From Isoetes taiwanensis (Eukaryota; Streptophyta; Lycopodiopsida; Isoetales; Isoetaceae), in the NCBI GenBank assembly GCA_021234155.1, contig JAJEKV010000075.1, positions 4,728,230 through 4,792,229 on the forward strand: a stretch of DNA of 64,000 nucleotides, written 5' to 3'. Made by a program: the position numbers and the translations under genes. The notes below the pieces were generated by a model. That model was not told the DNA's origin. It did no database searches and was given only the letters and a program-made list of their open reading frames with translations. This document shows positions 22,489-33,124 of this stretch, in pieces (within the stretch, counting starts at the first letter, position 1; the number at the start of each line of letters is the position of its first letter).

Positions 22489-22828
22489 GGCTTGCCAGCA
22501 CACCTAAAGATTCATAAGGTCTTCCACGTGAGCTTGTTGAAGAAGCACACTCCAAATCCAGACGAAGTCTTGGACACTCCAACGCTATTGGAAATGAGAG
22601 AGAAGCAAAAAAATAATTCCAGAATTGATTCTTGATAAAGCTTTCAAGAAAACAAGGAGGTCGGAGTTCCTCCAATATTTGGTTAAGTGGAAACACTTAC
22701 CGGTGGAAGACGCGACGTGGGTACTTAAGAAGGATCTAATAAAGCAGTACCCGCAGTTTATGGAGCAATGGGACGGCAAAGTCATCTCCGAAGAAATCGG
22801 CTCAGGCATGTCGATTTGTGTAGATTAA
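22489..22828 (+). CDS. Integrase C-terminal remnant and chromodomain, family 1
   Basis: Directly after the RT thumb the sequence jumps to LPAHLKIHKVFHVSLLKKH, the end of the GPY/F region of integrase, so RNase H and the integrase core are deleted at about 22488. A chromodomain-like segment follows (22625-22760): DKAFKKTRRSEFLQYLVKWK, then EDATWVLKKDL. In chromoviruses this domain steers integration to marked chromatin, and in classical chromodomains it reads methylated H3 tails. The aromatic residues of YLVKW and TW are present. Confidence 0.85.
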
Positions 22829-23694
22829 TTCTTGTATAGTTAAGATTAATCTACGCATGCAACCTATGCTAGGTATGGGTCGCATGCGTTGTTACCGATG
22901 ATGGGACCACTACGGTGATCTCTAGGGCGTGGTGTAATGTCAATGTAGGCATGACCGCGTTTCCGCTTGGGCGAGTGGAAGGTAGATTAGAAAGTCTACT
23001 TCTGTCCCACGGAAGTAGACGACCTCGAGAGAAAGGAGGTCATTAAGGAATGCACTGATAGGAAAAGCACCTCTAGCCCCATATATGCTTTGATAGGAGG
23101 AATCAGGCCTTCACGCCCCATATACGGGAAGGACCTATCCTCCACACTGGGCAACTAGGGTGTAGGCATGAGCGGCATATAGGCGCTGTCTCCACGGCCA
23201 TAATGGAAGATTCACCCTCTTCCTACGCCGGGAGATTAGCCATGCATCCATGTAGATAGGTGGGGTGGTCACCATATAACCAAAATTTTATTAATAATTA
23301 AAATGGTACTAACGTAGTGTCGACCTGCAGGCCAATAGAGCGCTCCGGAGGGCAAGGAGGTCGAGCTACGAAGACTTGCAACACAAATTTTGTTGGAATG
23401 TGTTGCAAGGAATGAAGAGTACCTCGAACAATAATGTTAGACATGAAATGTTAAAATTTTGATAAACTTAATTGTCGTGATAAGTAAAACTATCGAGTAA
23501 CTTGCTTAAAGATGTTATGAATTGATAAGTTATTTCATAATATAATGGCGTAATAATGTTCTAAAAATATTACCTTAAGGTAATCTTAATAAATGTATAA
23601 GCATTATAGTAGTTTATCGTATGTATCAGGTTGATTGCAGGTTAGGATGATCCCAAGGTGGGGAGACCCATGATGCTGCGGACAGCATCATTTC
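22829..23694. other. 3' untranslated region of family 1
   Basis: There is no coding potential. It contains an inverted CGCATGC pair near 22852/22882 and a second purine tract (ccaaggtggggaga, about 23653-23666) that resembles the true polypurine tract. Confidence 0.6.
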
Positions 23695-23707
23695 AAGGTG
23701 GGGAGAA
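23695..23707 (+). other. Polypurine tract, family 1
   Basis: AAGGTGGGGAGAA abuts the 3' LTR (TGTGACG) and would prime plus-strand DNA synthesis. Confidence 0.88.
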
Positions 23708-25369
23708 TGTGACGTTCCAGGACAGTATACGGTCTCAGGACATATACTGTACTGCCTCGTCACGCATACACGCCACTCCGACTGACGTGTACGCCGACGT
23801 GTAGCCAAGTGGGTAGCCCTAGGGGGCAACTTGCTAAGAATGTGCATTAGTATTAATGTGCACATTTACCAATGTACACATTAATGTGGGCACACATTTC
23901 CATGTGGACACTTTATGCCAAGTGGGCCATACCCAAGTGTGCAATTAATGTGCACATTTACCAATGTACACATTAATGTGGGCACACATTCCCATGTGGG
24001 CACATCTTGCCACCTAGCCATTAAAGGCAAGTGGGCCCATTCCCAATTATCCCACATGCCTAAAGGGGATAATTGGAAACCCTAGCCAACCCCTTGTCTA
24101 TTTAAGAAGGGAACCCCTAACTTGCCCATTTTTCGTTTCTAGGGTTTTAGAGCTCTGTTTTGGCTGCCTCAAGAGCCAAAACCGCCTTCAAGACTCTGCC
24201 CGAGAGAATTGCACCATTAGTTTCCCTTGATTCGAGCGTTTCAGCAGGATGGTCGAACTCAGGTCAGGAGGAGCCACTCAAGGATCAGGTATTTAGGCAA
24301 TTTAATAGCTTAAACCATGTTTTAGTCATAGAATCAGTAGGTTTAGCCTATTAAATTGCCCATAGCAGCCTTCTAGATCTCTAGATACCAGCCTCTAACT
24401 AAAGAACCTAACTCTATGATATAGATTAGATATAGTTCTTTAGTTCTTCTGTGATATATATGGATGATGTATCTCTATGAACTCCTTGTATTGGGAAGGG
24501 GGGTAGAGACCTCAAGCTTGGTAGTAGATGCTCCTAGATTAGCCTCTCTAGCACACTATAGATTCGGCCTGTGCACAAGAACCACACCTGGTTGTGGGTG
24601 AAGGGGCCAGACTGGCTAAGAAGGAGATTCATGTTCTGACTCTTGAACGATCCCTCTGGTGTGTAAGGCCTACCAGGGATCATAGTGACTAGGTCTGGCT
24701 TACCACTGAGTGTGGGTAGGGCATGGACTCGACACCCGTGAAGTGGTGTACACTTTCCAGTGGGTTCAGTCGAATACGGGCAGTGGCCCTCTAGTCACCT
24801 TGAGTCAGCATGCAGATCTCTGGAGGGAGTGATCCCTTCCTGCCCCATCGGAACTGGGAGGATGAGACCCAGGAATAGCCCCTTTGGCTATGCATCCGGC
24901 GGGCTACAGTCAGGTCCCGACACTTTTCAGCCTACTCTGCAAAGTGTGCACAGGAGGGGCGGATGGAGTGGACAACCCTATGCCATGTTCATATGCCAGC
25001 CAAATCCATTGCCATGAATTCTGTTTGCAATGAACTCTGGAGACCCAAGCCGTCAGTCATCCCCTTGAGTCTGAGCCTCGGGTAGGGCTTCCCATATGTA
25101 TTGTGCTCACCCTTGTTTATGCAGATGTGATGGACCACCCTTCGAGGTGGATATGTGCTTATGTTATATACTAACATGTATGTTTACGCTTCCGCAGCTA
25201 GGTAGGCCCTGAGGGAGACGGGGTAAAATGACCCCTTCACTCTTCCCACTGGAACCCGTCACGGTTGCAGTGTCATGTGGAGGGCCCCGTATCGGCATGG
25301 AGCTGGTATGGGGGGAGAACTCCTGTTTGTATACGGTGAGTGCACCGTATACGAGTAGGGGACGTCACA
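23708..25369 (+). repeat. Family 1 3' LTR
   Basis: About 1662 bp, from TGTGACG to CGTCACA, giving 7-bp terminal inverted repeats. It carries the duplicated U3 block, TATTTAAG (24099-24106) and a one-base-altered telo-box. The first ~120 bp differ markedly from the 5' LTR, while the rest matches closely. Position 23960 is the left border of the large tandem duplication. Confidence 0.93.
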
Positions 25370-26766
25370 AGTGATCCTTCAGCTGATTCACTCTTTCTTT
25401 TGCTGCTGGTAGCTTCTCTAAACATTATATAGTTGTAAACAGGATAAAAAAAGATTTTGCTCTTCCACTCGGAAGGCAATGTCTCATACAAGCACCTGAA
25501 TTAGATTAAGGTTAATATTAGAGACAAGGAATAGCAACAAATACAGCTCGGTTACAACCAGATTATTACCTGCCATAAAGATCCACTAAGCGGCTACTCA
25601 TTTTAGAGTTAGTTGCACATAAAATTGCTATGTCAGATGCAACCACTTTCATTTCAGTCGGCGGACAGTTCTTGAATGGCGTGAATTCCATAAGTTTATC
25701 CTTGTCATCATTTCTGTTGTCAGATCCAAGATGTTAGTGTCATATTAACAATTGATCCATGACAATAAGGCATAAATTGATACCTTCCAATCTCTGTTTC
25801 CAGTGGTTTAGACCTGCAAAACGAGTAAAATCTAATAAGCTACTGAAGTATAACTAAGTAAATGTAAGCTAGCAATTACCGTTTTGCAGCGGATAAGCTA
25901 GCAATTACCGTTTTGCAGCGGATGTCCCTGCTCTGGTTTGCACTCTCTTTTTTCCAGCTGTTTTGGCATCAGCTTTGACCATAAATTTAGTAGTTGCCTT
26001 GGATGCAATCTCCAAGGCTTCTTCAACATCATCTAGCTCCATTGAATCGTCGCAAGTCTCTGAAGTAAAGAAAGTGCTTCATTCTAATATTTTGAAAGCA
26101 AGACAAAAAAAGAAACACGTACCTGCCAAAGAACAAGACTTTTCCTCAACTTGAACTTCAACAGCAGCTGCTTCAGGACTGTTTTCAATGTTGTCACCAA
26201 TATCTTCAGTAATTTTATCTGTAAACACGTCAACGTAAGTTTCAAAATACAAAAAAAAAGGGAACCCTGAAAAGGAGAGAGAATTGCTTTCTGGGCTTTC
26301 AGCTTGTTGCTACAATAATAGCAGCTCGGCTTCAACAGCTGGGATCTCTTTTTGGAAAACAACCTCTGCTGCAAAATATTGAACATTAGTAAACTCTAAC
26401 TACAACAGATGCAATCTTAATGTAATCAGAATGTAATCACCCTACCTTCCACAATTTCTGAAGTTTTATCCAAGTACCCCTCGGTCTCCAAATCCTGCAC
26501 TGATTTCTTATGAGTTGTTGCAATTCTCAAAGGTGATGTAGATGTGGATGGACTTCCAACATCGATAGCAGCAAAGATCTTTTGTGCCGTGTTAAAAGAA
26601 ACTCGGGATCTCTCGAAATGGTAAATGCAACCCCTTCCCAACAACATCCTTCTTTTCACCTACAACATAAGATTTTGCTATATTCGAACTTAAGCATAGT
26701 GCACGAAACATGAATTGTTTAGTTTACCCGGCAGCTTTTAGGTCTTGCTTTCTTGATACTACCCAT
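25370..26766 (-). pseudogene. 5' exons of the interrupted minus-strand gene (Ulp1-domain gene), copy A
   Basis: A chain of small minus-strand exons with good splice signals is visible. Exon a is 26766-26728 (MGSIKKARPKSCR, donor GTAAAC). Exon b is 26659-26446 (acceptor TTGTAG; RRMLLGRGCIYHF, KIFAAIDVGSPSTSTSP). Acidic and basic exons follow at about 26220-25920 (ETCDDSMELDDVEEALEIAS, KATTKFMVKADAKTAGKKR). Another exon is near 25710-25575 (LMEFTPFKNCPPTEMKVVAS, DLYGR), then LPSEWKSKIFFYPVYNYIMF to the LTR edge. The chain runs into family 1, and the Ulp1 protease exons lie on the other side, same strand. I recognise no domain in this half; joining the two halves as one gene is inference. Confidence 0.55.
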
Positions 26767-27125
26767 ATCCGCATTGACACAATTGGGATCATAAGCAAAT
26801 AAGAATGTAAACACTTGATTCGTAATCAAGGGGAGATGTAGAGTAGATAGAAGCAAAATCGAAGAAAAACAATCGATGCAAATCAAAATGAAACAAATGT
26901 TAATTACATGCAAGTAAGTTTTTACTACATGCAAACTTTCTGCTGATAATGTAACGACAAAATAGAAGTACATTAGTGTGCATAGCTATCAGAATGTAAA
27001 GGAAAACCAAATATTAAATTCAAATGCATTTCAGAACATATGTAAAATGTAAAGAACAAAATATTTTATCAATACACCCTATCAAATACACCATTGAGCA
27101 TTGAATGTAAAAGAAAGTCAAATAC
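26767..27125. other. AT-rich region upstream of the interrupted gene
   Basis: Presumably promoter or leader of the minus-strand gene; nothing specific is recognisable. It ends where the family 2 LTR begins. Confidence 0.4.
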
Positions 27126-28763
27126 TGTGACGTTCCAGGAAAATATACGCCATAAATACGTATATTTCCAGGTCCGTCACTATACAAGTCTATCTTCATA
27201 GCCTTGTATACCATAGATTGTGGCACTAAGGGGCATGACTAAGTTATTCATATAATTAGCCAACCTTAGATTAAGACCATTTTCCACATGGCCTTAACCT
27301 ATTGGGCACCCGCCACACGGACTTACCCTATTGGAGCCACATGGCATAACATGTGAACCCTAACCTATAAAGGCCTAAACCCTAACCCTAGGCCTCTTTT
27401 CTGGCTCCAGCAGTCTGGGAACCTTCTTCGCATTCGAAACTCCGTTTCGCGAACCATCTGCTGTGGCACAGCATAGCATGGCAGCCCCCTAGAGCGTGAG
27501 CGCATCAGCAGTAGTGGGAGCTACCTCGAACACCTCGAAGACCATGGAGACGCCAGGATTGGGAGGGAGTGCTTCTGGAGCAGGTATGTGGAGTAGTGCT
27601 CTTAGTAGTTCATCTAAAAGTTAGCACTCGGGGATGGGTTAGTATTTCGTATCTAGAGTAGAGCCATCCTAGAACCCTTGTTTAACATCTCGAACCCTAA
27701 TCAAGGAACCCTAACTGTAAGTTAGATATGTATGATTAGGTTAAGATGTTCTTATGATGATTACCATGATATGATGGATGTGATGATCTCCTCTTGTATT
27801 GGGAAGGGGGGTAGAGACCTAGTAGCCTTACTTAGTAATGCTCCTAGTTAGACCCTTTAGTTCCTATTATTATGCGGCCTGTGCATAAGAACCCACCGGG
27901 CTATGGGAGCTATGATGGACTCAGCACCACACAATGGGGCTAGAGGCAATGCGGAGGGAGGATCCCTGCTGAGCGTGGCTACTGGGGATCCCATAGTGGG
28001 CTAGGCTTATGGTCGGTCACTTCGTGTGGGCCGGACATGGGTCCGACACCTCCCCGGGGCAATGGTGTCGCCTCGCCTCTCAAGAGTTGCAAGTGTTGGC
28101 TTGGCTCTTGTTTCGGGAGGTTAAGTCGGGGGAAGAATCGTGTGTCGCCACGATTCTCTAGCCGCCCCGGGAACCTCTAGACCCCTGAAGGGGAGATGCA
28201 ACCCTTCCCGCCTCGGCGGACCAAGGAGATGCAACCTGGAGTAGTCCCGATGGGTGATACCATGGGATTACAGCGTGATCCGGAAGGCTAGAGTCATGCG
28301 AGCCCGATCTAGCTCATTCCCGCAAAGTATGCAATGGAGGGGCGGATGGAGTGGTCAACCCCTAGCCATTGTCTATAGCCAGCCCCGCCATTGTTATGAC
28401 TCGGTCTGCTCTATCTTGAGGCCTAGCCGTCACCTACCTCCCCATGCCCGTGAGCCTTGGGTAGGAGTTCTCATGTTTTATGGCATATGTTTATCTCTCA
28501 TTTGTAGCTATGGATATGTGGATGTGCTACCCTTCCGAGGTAGTATGATGTATTGTTATTGCTAGTTCGACGTTGTTTATGCTTCCGCTGTGATAGGAGC
28601 CCATAGGGGAAGGGCGCGCAAGACACCTTTGTGTCCCCTTCCCGCACTAGGGATACCCTGGAGTGCGAGATAGACGGAGGGCCCGTGCGGTCGAAGGGCC
28701 GGATGGGGGATTTCCTACGGAGTGTACGGTCGGGCGCCGTATATTTTGTAGGGAGCGTCCACA
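27126..28763 (+). repeat. Family 2 LTR, copy A
   Basis: It starts TGTGACGTTCCAGG, the same terminal sequence as the family 1 3' LTR, but is otherwise different. It contains TATAAA (27366-27371) and a telo-box AAACCCTAA (27377-27385) followed by CCCTAGG. It ends near CGTCCACA, one base different from copy B (CGTCACA). Confidence 0.88.
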
Positions 28764-28764
28764 A

Positions 28765-28777
28765 TGGTATCGTGAGC
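28765..28777 (+). other. Primer binding site, family 2 copy A (altered)
   Basis: TGGTATCGTGAGC corresponds to TGGTATCAGAGC of copy B with two changes in the middle. If real it would weaken pairing to initiator tRNA-Met. Confidence 0.75.
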
Positions 28778-29270
28778 AATGTTCTTGGTTGACCAAGAGC
28801 TAGCCCCACCATATCCCCCTAATAGGTAGACTAACTGGCCTAGGGAATGGAATGAGAATTCCAGTCTTAAACCGCAAAATGTGGGAGAAATTTTTTTCCC
28901 ATGAGTGGGGTCGTGAATTAGATTAAGTATAGTCTAAGTGGTAGAAATATTATAGTCACAAGAAACCTTCTAGTAAAATTGAACTCAAGTTGTTCATGAA
29001 CCGCACCTTTCAAGCGAAAATTGAACGAGAAATCGCTCAAAAGAAAGCTTGAAAGAAAATGGCGTGAAATGGCCACTACTTAGCCCAAAAAGGAATTAGG
29101 AAATTTGAGAAATAGTTAAGTGATTAGGGAAAGTACCTTAATTAATAACTCATAGTTATAATAAAATTACTCTTAAGAAAAGTAGCTACTAAATTTATGG
29201 AAGCACCTCTACTCCTTAGAAGTTCCCAAATGATAGCTTGAACCTCTCCTTTACCCTTGTAAGGCGAATT
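28778..29270 (+). other. Family 2 leader with hairpin
   Basis: Non-coding leader between the PBS and the H3-like gene. CTTTCAAGC (29007-29015) pairs with GCTTGAAAG (29047-29055), with a nested AGCGA/TCGCT pair. It sits in the same relative place as hairpin modules 1 and 2 of family 1. Confidence 0.6.
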
Positions 29271-29961
29271 ATAAGCTAATCTCCGAAGCTGCCATAAGAG
29301 TGTCCACCGAACGAACAGCCGACGAGATCGATCCAAAGGAGCCACGAATAGACATAGTCGACCATTGATAGAGGCAAGATCGCTCGAAGAAGCCACCATC
29401 AAGGAAGCTAAGTTGTTGGGAGGACCAAACAAGTAGCTAGAAAGGTTGGAAGCTCCAGCTTGCACCGGAACGTTGAAGCACTCATGGTGGGCGGCGACAA
29501 GCAAAATCTTGAGGCCCTACGGCCTAGGCCAGACGACGAACTTAGTCATTCAAGCTCTTCAGACGAATTGTTTCACTCCTGGAGGAGCAATGATCTTAGC
29601 ACTTCAGGTGAATGATCGCAAGGCTCGGGGGAAATTGAGATCGTGGCGTCTGCTTCTGGAGGTGAGGAGCAAGTAGAAAGAGCAACCTCGACAAGAGGGA
29701 TCAACCCCCCAAAGAATGGGAAGAGCAGTGAGGAGCAAGTAGCAAGAGCAACCTCGACAGTAGGAGCAACCCCAGCAATAGGAAGAGCAGGTGAGGAGCA
29801 AGTAGCAAGAGCAACCTCGACAATATGAGCAACCCCAACACCAGGAAGAGTAGGTGAGCAGCAAGCAGTAGAAGCAACCTCGGCAACACGAGCAACCCCA
29901 GCCACAGGAACAGCAGCAAGGGGAGCGAGCAATGAATGCGGAAGAAAAGGAAGGAAGAGAC
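29270..29961 (+). CDS. N-terminal linker part of the family 2 H3-like gene, copy A (broken by CACTA)
   Basis: Coding-like pieces in shifting frames include [35 protein letters not shown] and a 21-residue repeat region (29662-29930) of the type [20 protein letters not shown]. No ARTKQ-type tail was found. The frame is cut at 29961 by the CACTA transposon; copy B shows the uninterrupted continuation. Confidence 0.45.
29662..29930 (+). repeat. 63-bp coding tandem repeat, about four units
   Basis: Each unit encodes about 21 residues, [20 protein letters not shown]. The unit length is a multiple of three, so the frame is kept. Copy B has the equivalent array at about 44572-44835. Confidence 0.8.
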
Positions 29962-29984
29962 CACTACCACCCCAAAACTGGGTC

Positions 29985-30420
29985 CACATGTTGTTTTTCA
30001 GTGTCTTTTTTGCAAAAAAACAACACCAAAAAACTACGTGTTGTTTTTTGTCCGGATTTGCTAGAAATGACGTGTAGTTTTTAGCAAAATTTTTATACAT
30101 GTAGTTTTTTTTGTAAAAGTCTACGCGTAGACTTTTGCCAAAATTGTCTACATGTAGGAATTACATGTATTTCTATATGTTGTTTTTTAAATGTAGCTGT
30201 AATTTTCAAGTGTTGTTTTCTTAAGAAATAGACATGTGGTTCATAATAAAACATGAAGATCCACATGTTGTTTTTAACCGTGTTTTTTGCAAAAAACAAC
30301 GCTAAAAAACCGCATGTGGTTCTTAATAAAACTTGAAAATCCACATGTTGTTTTTAATTGTTGTTTTGTAAAAAAAAACAACGCCAAAAAACCATGTATC
30401 GAATTTTTGTCCAAAATTGC
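29985..30420. repeat. CACTA left subterminal repeats
   Basis: Repeated TGTTGTTTTT/TGTAGTTTTT motifs with intervening AAAAACAAC on the other strand. In En/Spm elements such motifs bind the element's own DNA-binding protein. Confidence 0.65.
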
Positions 30421-30423
30421 TTT

Positions 30424-30556
30424 AGAGTATTGTTTCTCATAAAGAAGAATCTTGATATATAGATGTGGTTTATAAAAATAACTGTTGCTTTAGAGTATTG
30501 TTTCTCATAAAGAAGAATCTTGATATATAGATGTGGTTTATAAAAATAAATGGTTC
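30424..30556. repeat. 2 x ~67-bp tandem duplication in the CACTA element
   Basis: The block gctttagagtattgtttctc... to ...tttataaaaataa occurs twice in succession with almost no differences. Confidence 0.85.
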
Positions 30557-31339
30557 CAGGTGTTATTTTTCTCAATAAGAGACATGGCAAATTCTAAATG
30601 ACTTTCATTCACATTTAGTTCTAGACTTCTTTTCTTTCGAAGTCTTGAAATGCTTCATATTATGTTTGGTTCTAAATTTAATTCTTTCAGTTTAGAATTG
30701 CAAATAGCCTTACACAACCATTGGAAAACATATTCTTATTGACCTTTATCTCATAAATAGAACAAACATTGGAAAACCTATTCTTATTTAACTTAATTTC
30801 CCAAAATTCCAGTTACTATTCACATACAAAACAATACAAAACAGAGATTGTAAAAAACTGCTTTCAACAATAGAACAGGAACTTGGGAAGGGGTTTCTTT
30901 TTTACAAATTTGCCTTCTTTGCCATCGAATTTAGCAAGAAGCACATTGCTTTGAATCCGTCAAAGACCTTTGATTCTGTGGCTGAGAAAAATTGGATTGT
31001 CTTTCTCTTCCTTTACGCCTGATATTCTCAGTAATTGCATACATCAAAATCTCAGTAATTCCCACATCAAAATCCTTAGTTCTTCATTGTAAGCCATTGA
31101 ATACCCCTAAAATCAAGGCCCGCGGACCTTAACATGATGATTTCAGCTCTTCCGAATCCCGGTGGCGAAATAAATCCACGGCAGCGGGCTGCTTGAGAAA
31201 TATCCTCAACATAGTCACGGCGGTACCATGGCGGAGTTGGCTTGTTGCAATAAATTCAGAAAATATCATTGGAGGAAAAGCCATGGAAGGGCGAGACTAT
31301 TAGCGAGACTATTATGCTAAAAAGAATGCTTCGCATCTC

Positions 31340-31777
31340 CTATCTGCACTTGCTTTGGTGCGGGGAAAAATGTGGAGGAAAAAAAGGGCAAAGCTTTTGA
31401 AGGTGTAGGAGCTCCGACCATGGCGGAAAGAATAAAGTACCAAAGCGGGTTATGTTTGCTTTGGAGCGGATTGAAAGTTCCGGGAAGCACAAAAGTGGCG
31501 GAATCAAGAAGAACAGAGAGAGAAAGAAAAATCTGAGAACATTAAAATTTGGGTATCCCATTCCGTAAACCGGAATCGCAAAGGCGAGCCCGACCCCTAC
31601 GAGCATTCGCGACCAAGCCGACTGCATAGACACATTTTTCTTAATTTCTTTGCTCCCGATTTGATCCATGGATGGCTCCGGTGGCCAAGGCTGGCGGCTA
31701 TGGCGATAATCAAAGTCGCCCAAGCATTCTGCGCCAGCGGAGGGAAACCGTAGAAAAAGGCAAGGCACACCGCCCAA
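31340..31777 (-). other. Gene-like fragment inside the CACTA element
   Basis: A GC-richer block reads MDQIGSKEIKKNVSMQSAW then MLVGVGLAFAIPVYGMGYPN, after which a plausible intron could start. It looks like a captured first exon with a hydrophobic segment. No family recognised. CACTA elements often carry host gene pieces. Confidence 0.35.
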
Positions 31778-31839
31778 CCAATCGCGTGAGGAGGCCTAGA
31801 TCGAAATCTAGGCCGTCTAAATCATTTAATCTGAGCCAT

Positions 31840-31940
31840 TCATCTTAGCGGGAAGAAACACATAGTTAAGACAATAATGAAGATTTAATTTGAGCCATTC
31901 AAATTAGCGAGAAGAAACACATAGTTAGGACAATAATGGA
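31840..31940. repeat. Imperfect ~65-bp direct repeat
   Basis: Two copies of a block with 'gagccattca' and 'gaagaaacacatagtta' lie adjacent inside the CACTA element. Confidence 0.7.
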
Positions 31941-33120
31941 TTTCGATCTGCCCGTCCATCTCGGCCATCCAGATTATCTATGGTAGCGCAGATTAAAATA
32001 GATTGGATCCATTGCTACAACGTATTGCGTGGCTCGTTGCACCCAGCTATACTATGTCGAACGTGTCTATCTATCATTCTAATTTGACATCAGACCTTAT
32101 ATCTAAGTGTTAATTGTTTTTGTTTTTCATTGGCTTACCAATAAAATACATATTAAAATCATTGAAACACAACAAAATACACAAAATTTGCCATACATTT
32201 CAATGCGTGTTGCACAGGCAAACACCAAAATTCGCAAATATAGGGAGAAGCATCATCGAAATCCTCGCCTTGGGCCCTCGCTTCACAAAGCTTCCATGGC
32301 TAATCTTGATATATCGAAGAAGGCTGGCCTAGGCACCACTTGAATAACGAGGGCCACTCTTACATGTCTTATCATTAATTGGCTTATATGTCTCATTAAT
32401 TTAAAGGTATTGTGCATCAACAATGTGAAAATGATGGACAAAAGGACTAGACCATTGAAAATTTCAAGCATGGTGGCCTGCAAGGGACACACTTATTCAA
32501 AAATCAAAGTTAGTTTCTAGGCATAGTTTAATGGATTACCATTATATGCAACAAGGATATAGACAATACCCATGGATATCAAGTTAGAACCATAATTTCT
32601 CCACACTATGCTAGACATTGGCGCCACTTAGATTATAAGGGTAAATTAAAATTTCGTTTCCTCACAATTAGACAAATGTTCAAATCAAGTTGGGATCCTC
32701 GTGCATTCTGAGTTCAATTACGATGAAACAACGTTTGGGAGACAAATTTCCTTAAAAAACAAGGGTGTTAGAAGAAGATATTTGCATGGCCAAGTTTCCC
32801 ATAATAGAGTGAATAGTCCAAATATTTTATGGTATTCAAACCATTAAGGATGTGGTGTTTTAGCATGAACAAAGGCGATTAGGATTTAGATTTAATTATA
32901 ATTGAACTTTTACGCACTTGTGCGAAATACTTTCTATCGGATCCTTATATACAAATTTTCCTATCTAGTGAACAAAAATAGCGATCTACCGTTCTTAAAA
33001 GGAAAAAAAAAAAAAAAACACTTTTACAATGCAATACTTTCGGATCACAATCTCGGTTGCTCATCTTGGCCATTGGATGCGGTATAACTATATCATGCAT
33101 GTTTTTCTAAATTTTGTCAT
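31941..33120. other. CACTA interior without recognisable genes
   Basis: AT-rich sequence with only short unsupported open frames and an A-run at 33002-33020. Confidence 0.45.
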
Positions 33121-33124
33121 TTTT

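Larger units (their letters stand above)
13774..25369 (+). mobile_element. Family 1 Ty3/gypsy chromovirus carrying a histone H3-like gene
   Basis: The LTR retrotransposon has the order LTR, PBS, hairpins, TATA, H3-like gene, hairpins, TATA, accessory ORF, gag, protease, reverse transcriptase, (deletion), chromodomain, polypurine tract, LTR. The LTRs begin TGTGA and end GTCACA and are closely alike by eye, which suggests a fairly recent insertion. Flanking five bases (gatga / agtga) do not match exactly, so no clean target duplication is claimed. RNase H and integrase are missing, so this copy is non-autonomous. It lies in the minus-strand Ulp1-domain gene. Confidence 0.92.

Noticed and set aside
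13769-25374. Target site duplication gatga/agtga for family 1
   Set aside because: Only partial agreement; not strong enough to call.
27371-27392. CCTAAACCCTAACCCTAGG as an interstitial telomere
   Set aside because: Too short (about two units) and placed right after a TATA box; better read as a promoter telo-box.
29142-29504. 120-codon minus-strand frame conserved between copies A and B
   Set aside because: Conservation comes from the recent duplication; the plus strand carries the coding-like H3-gene linker frames.
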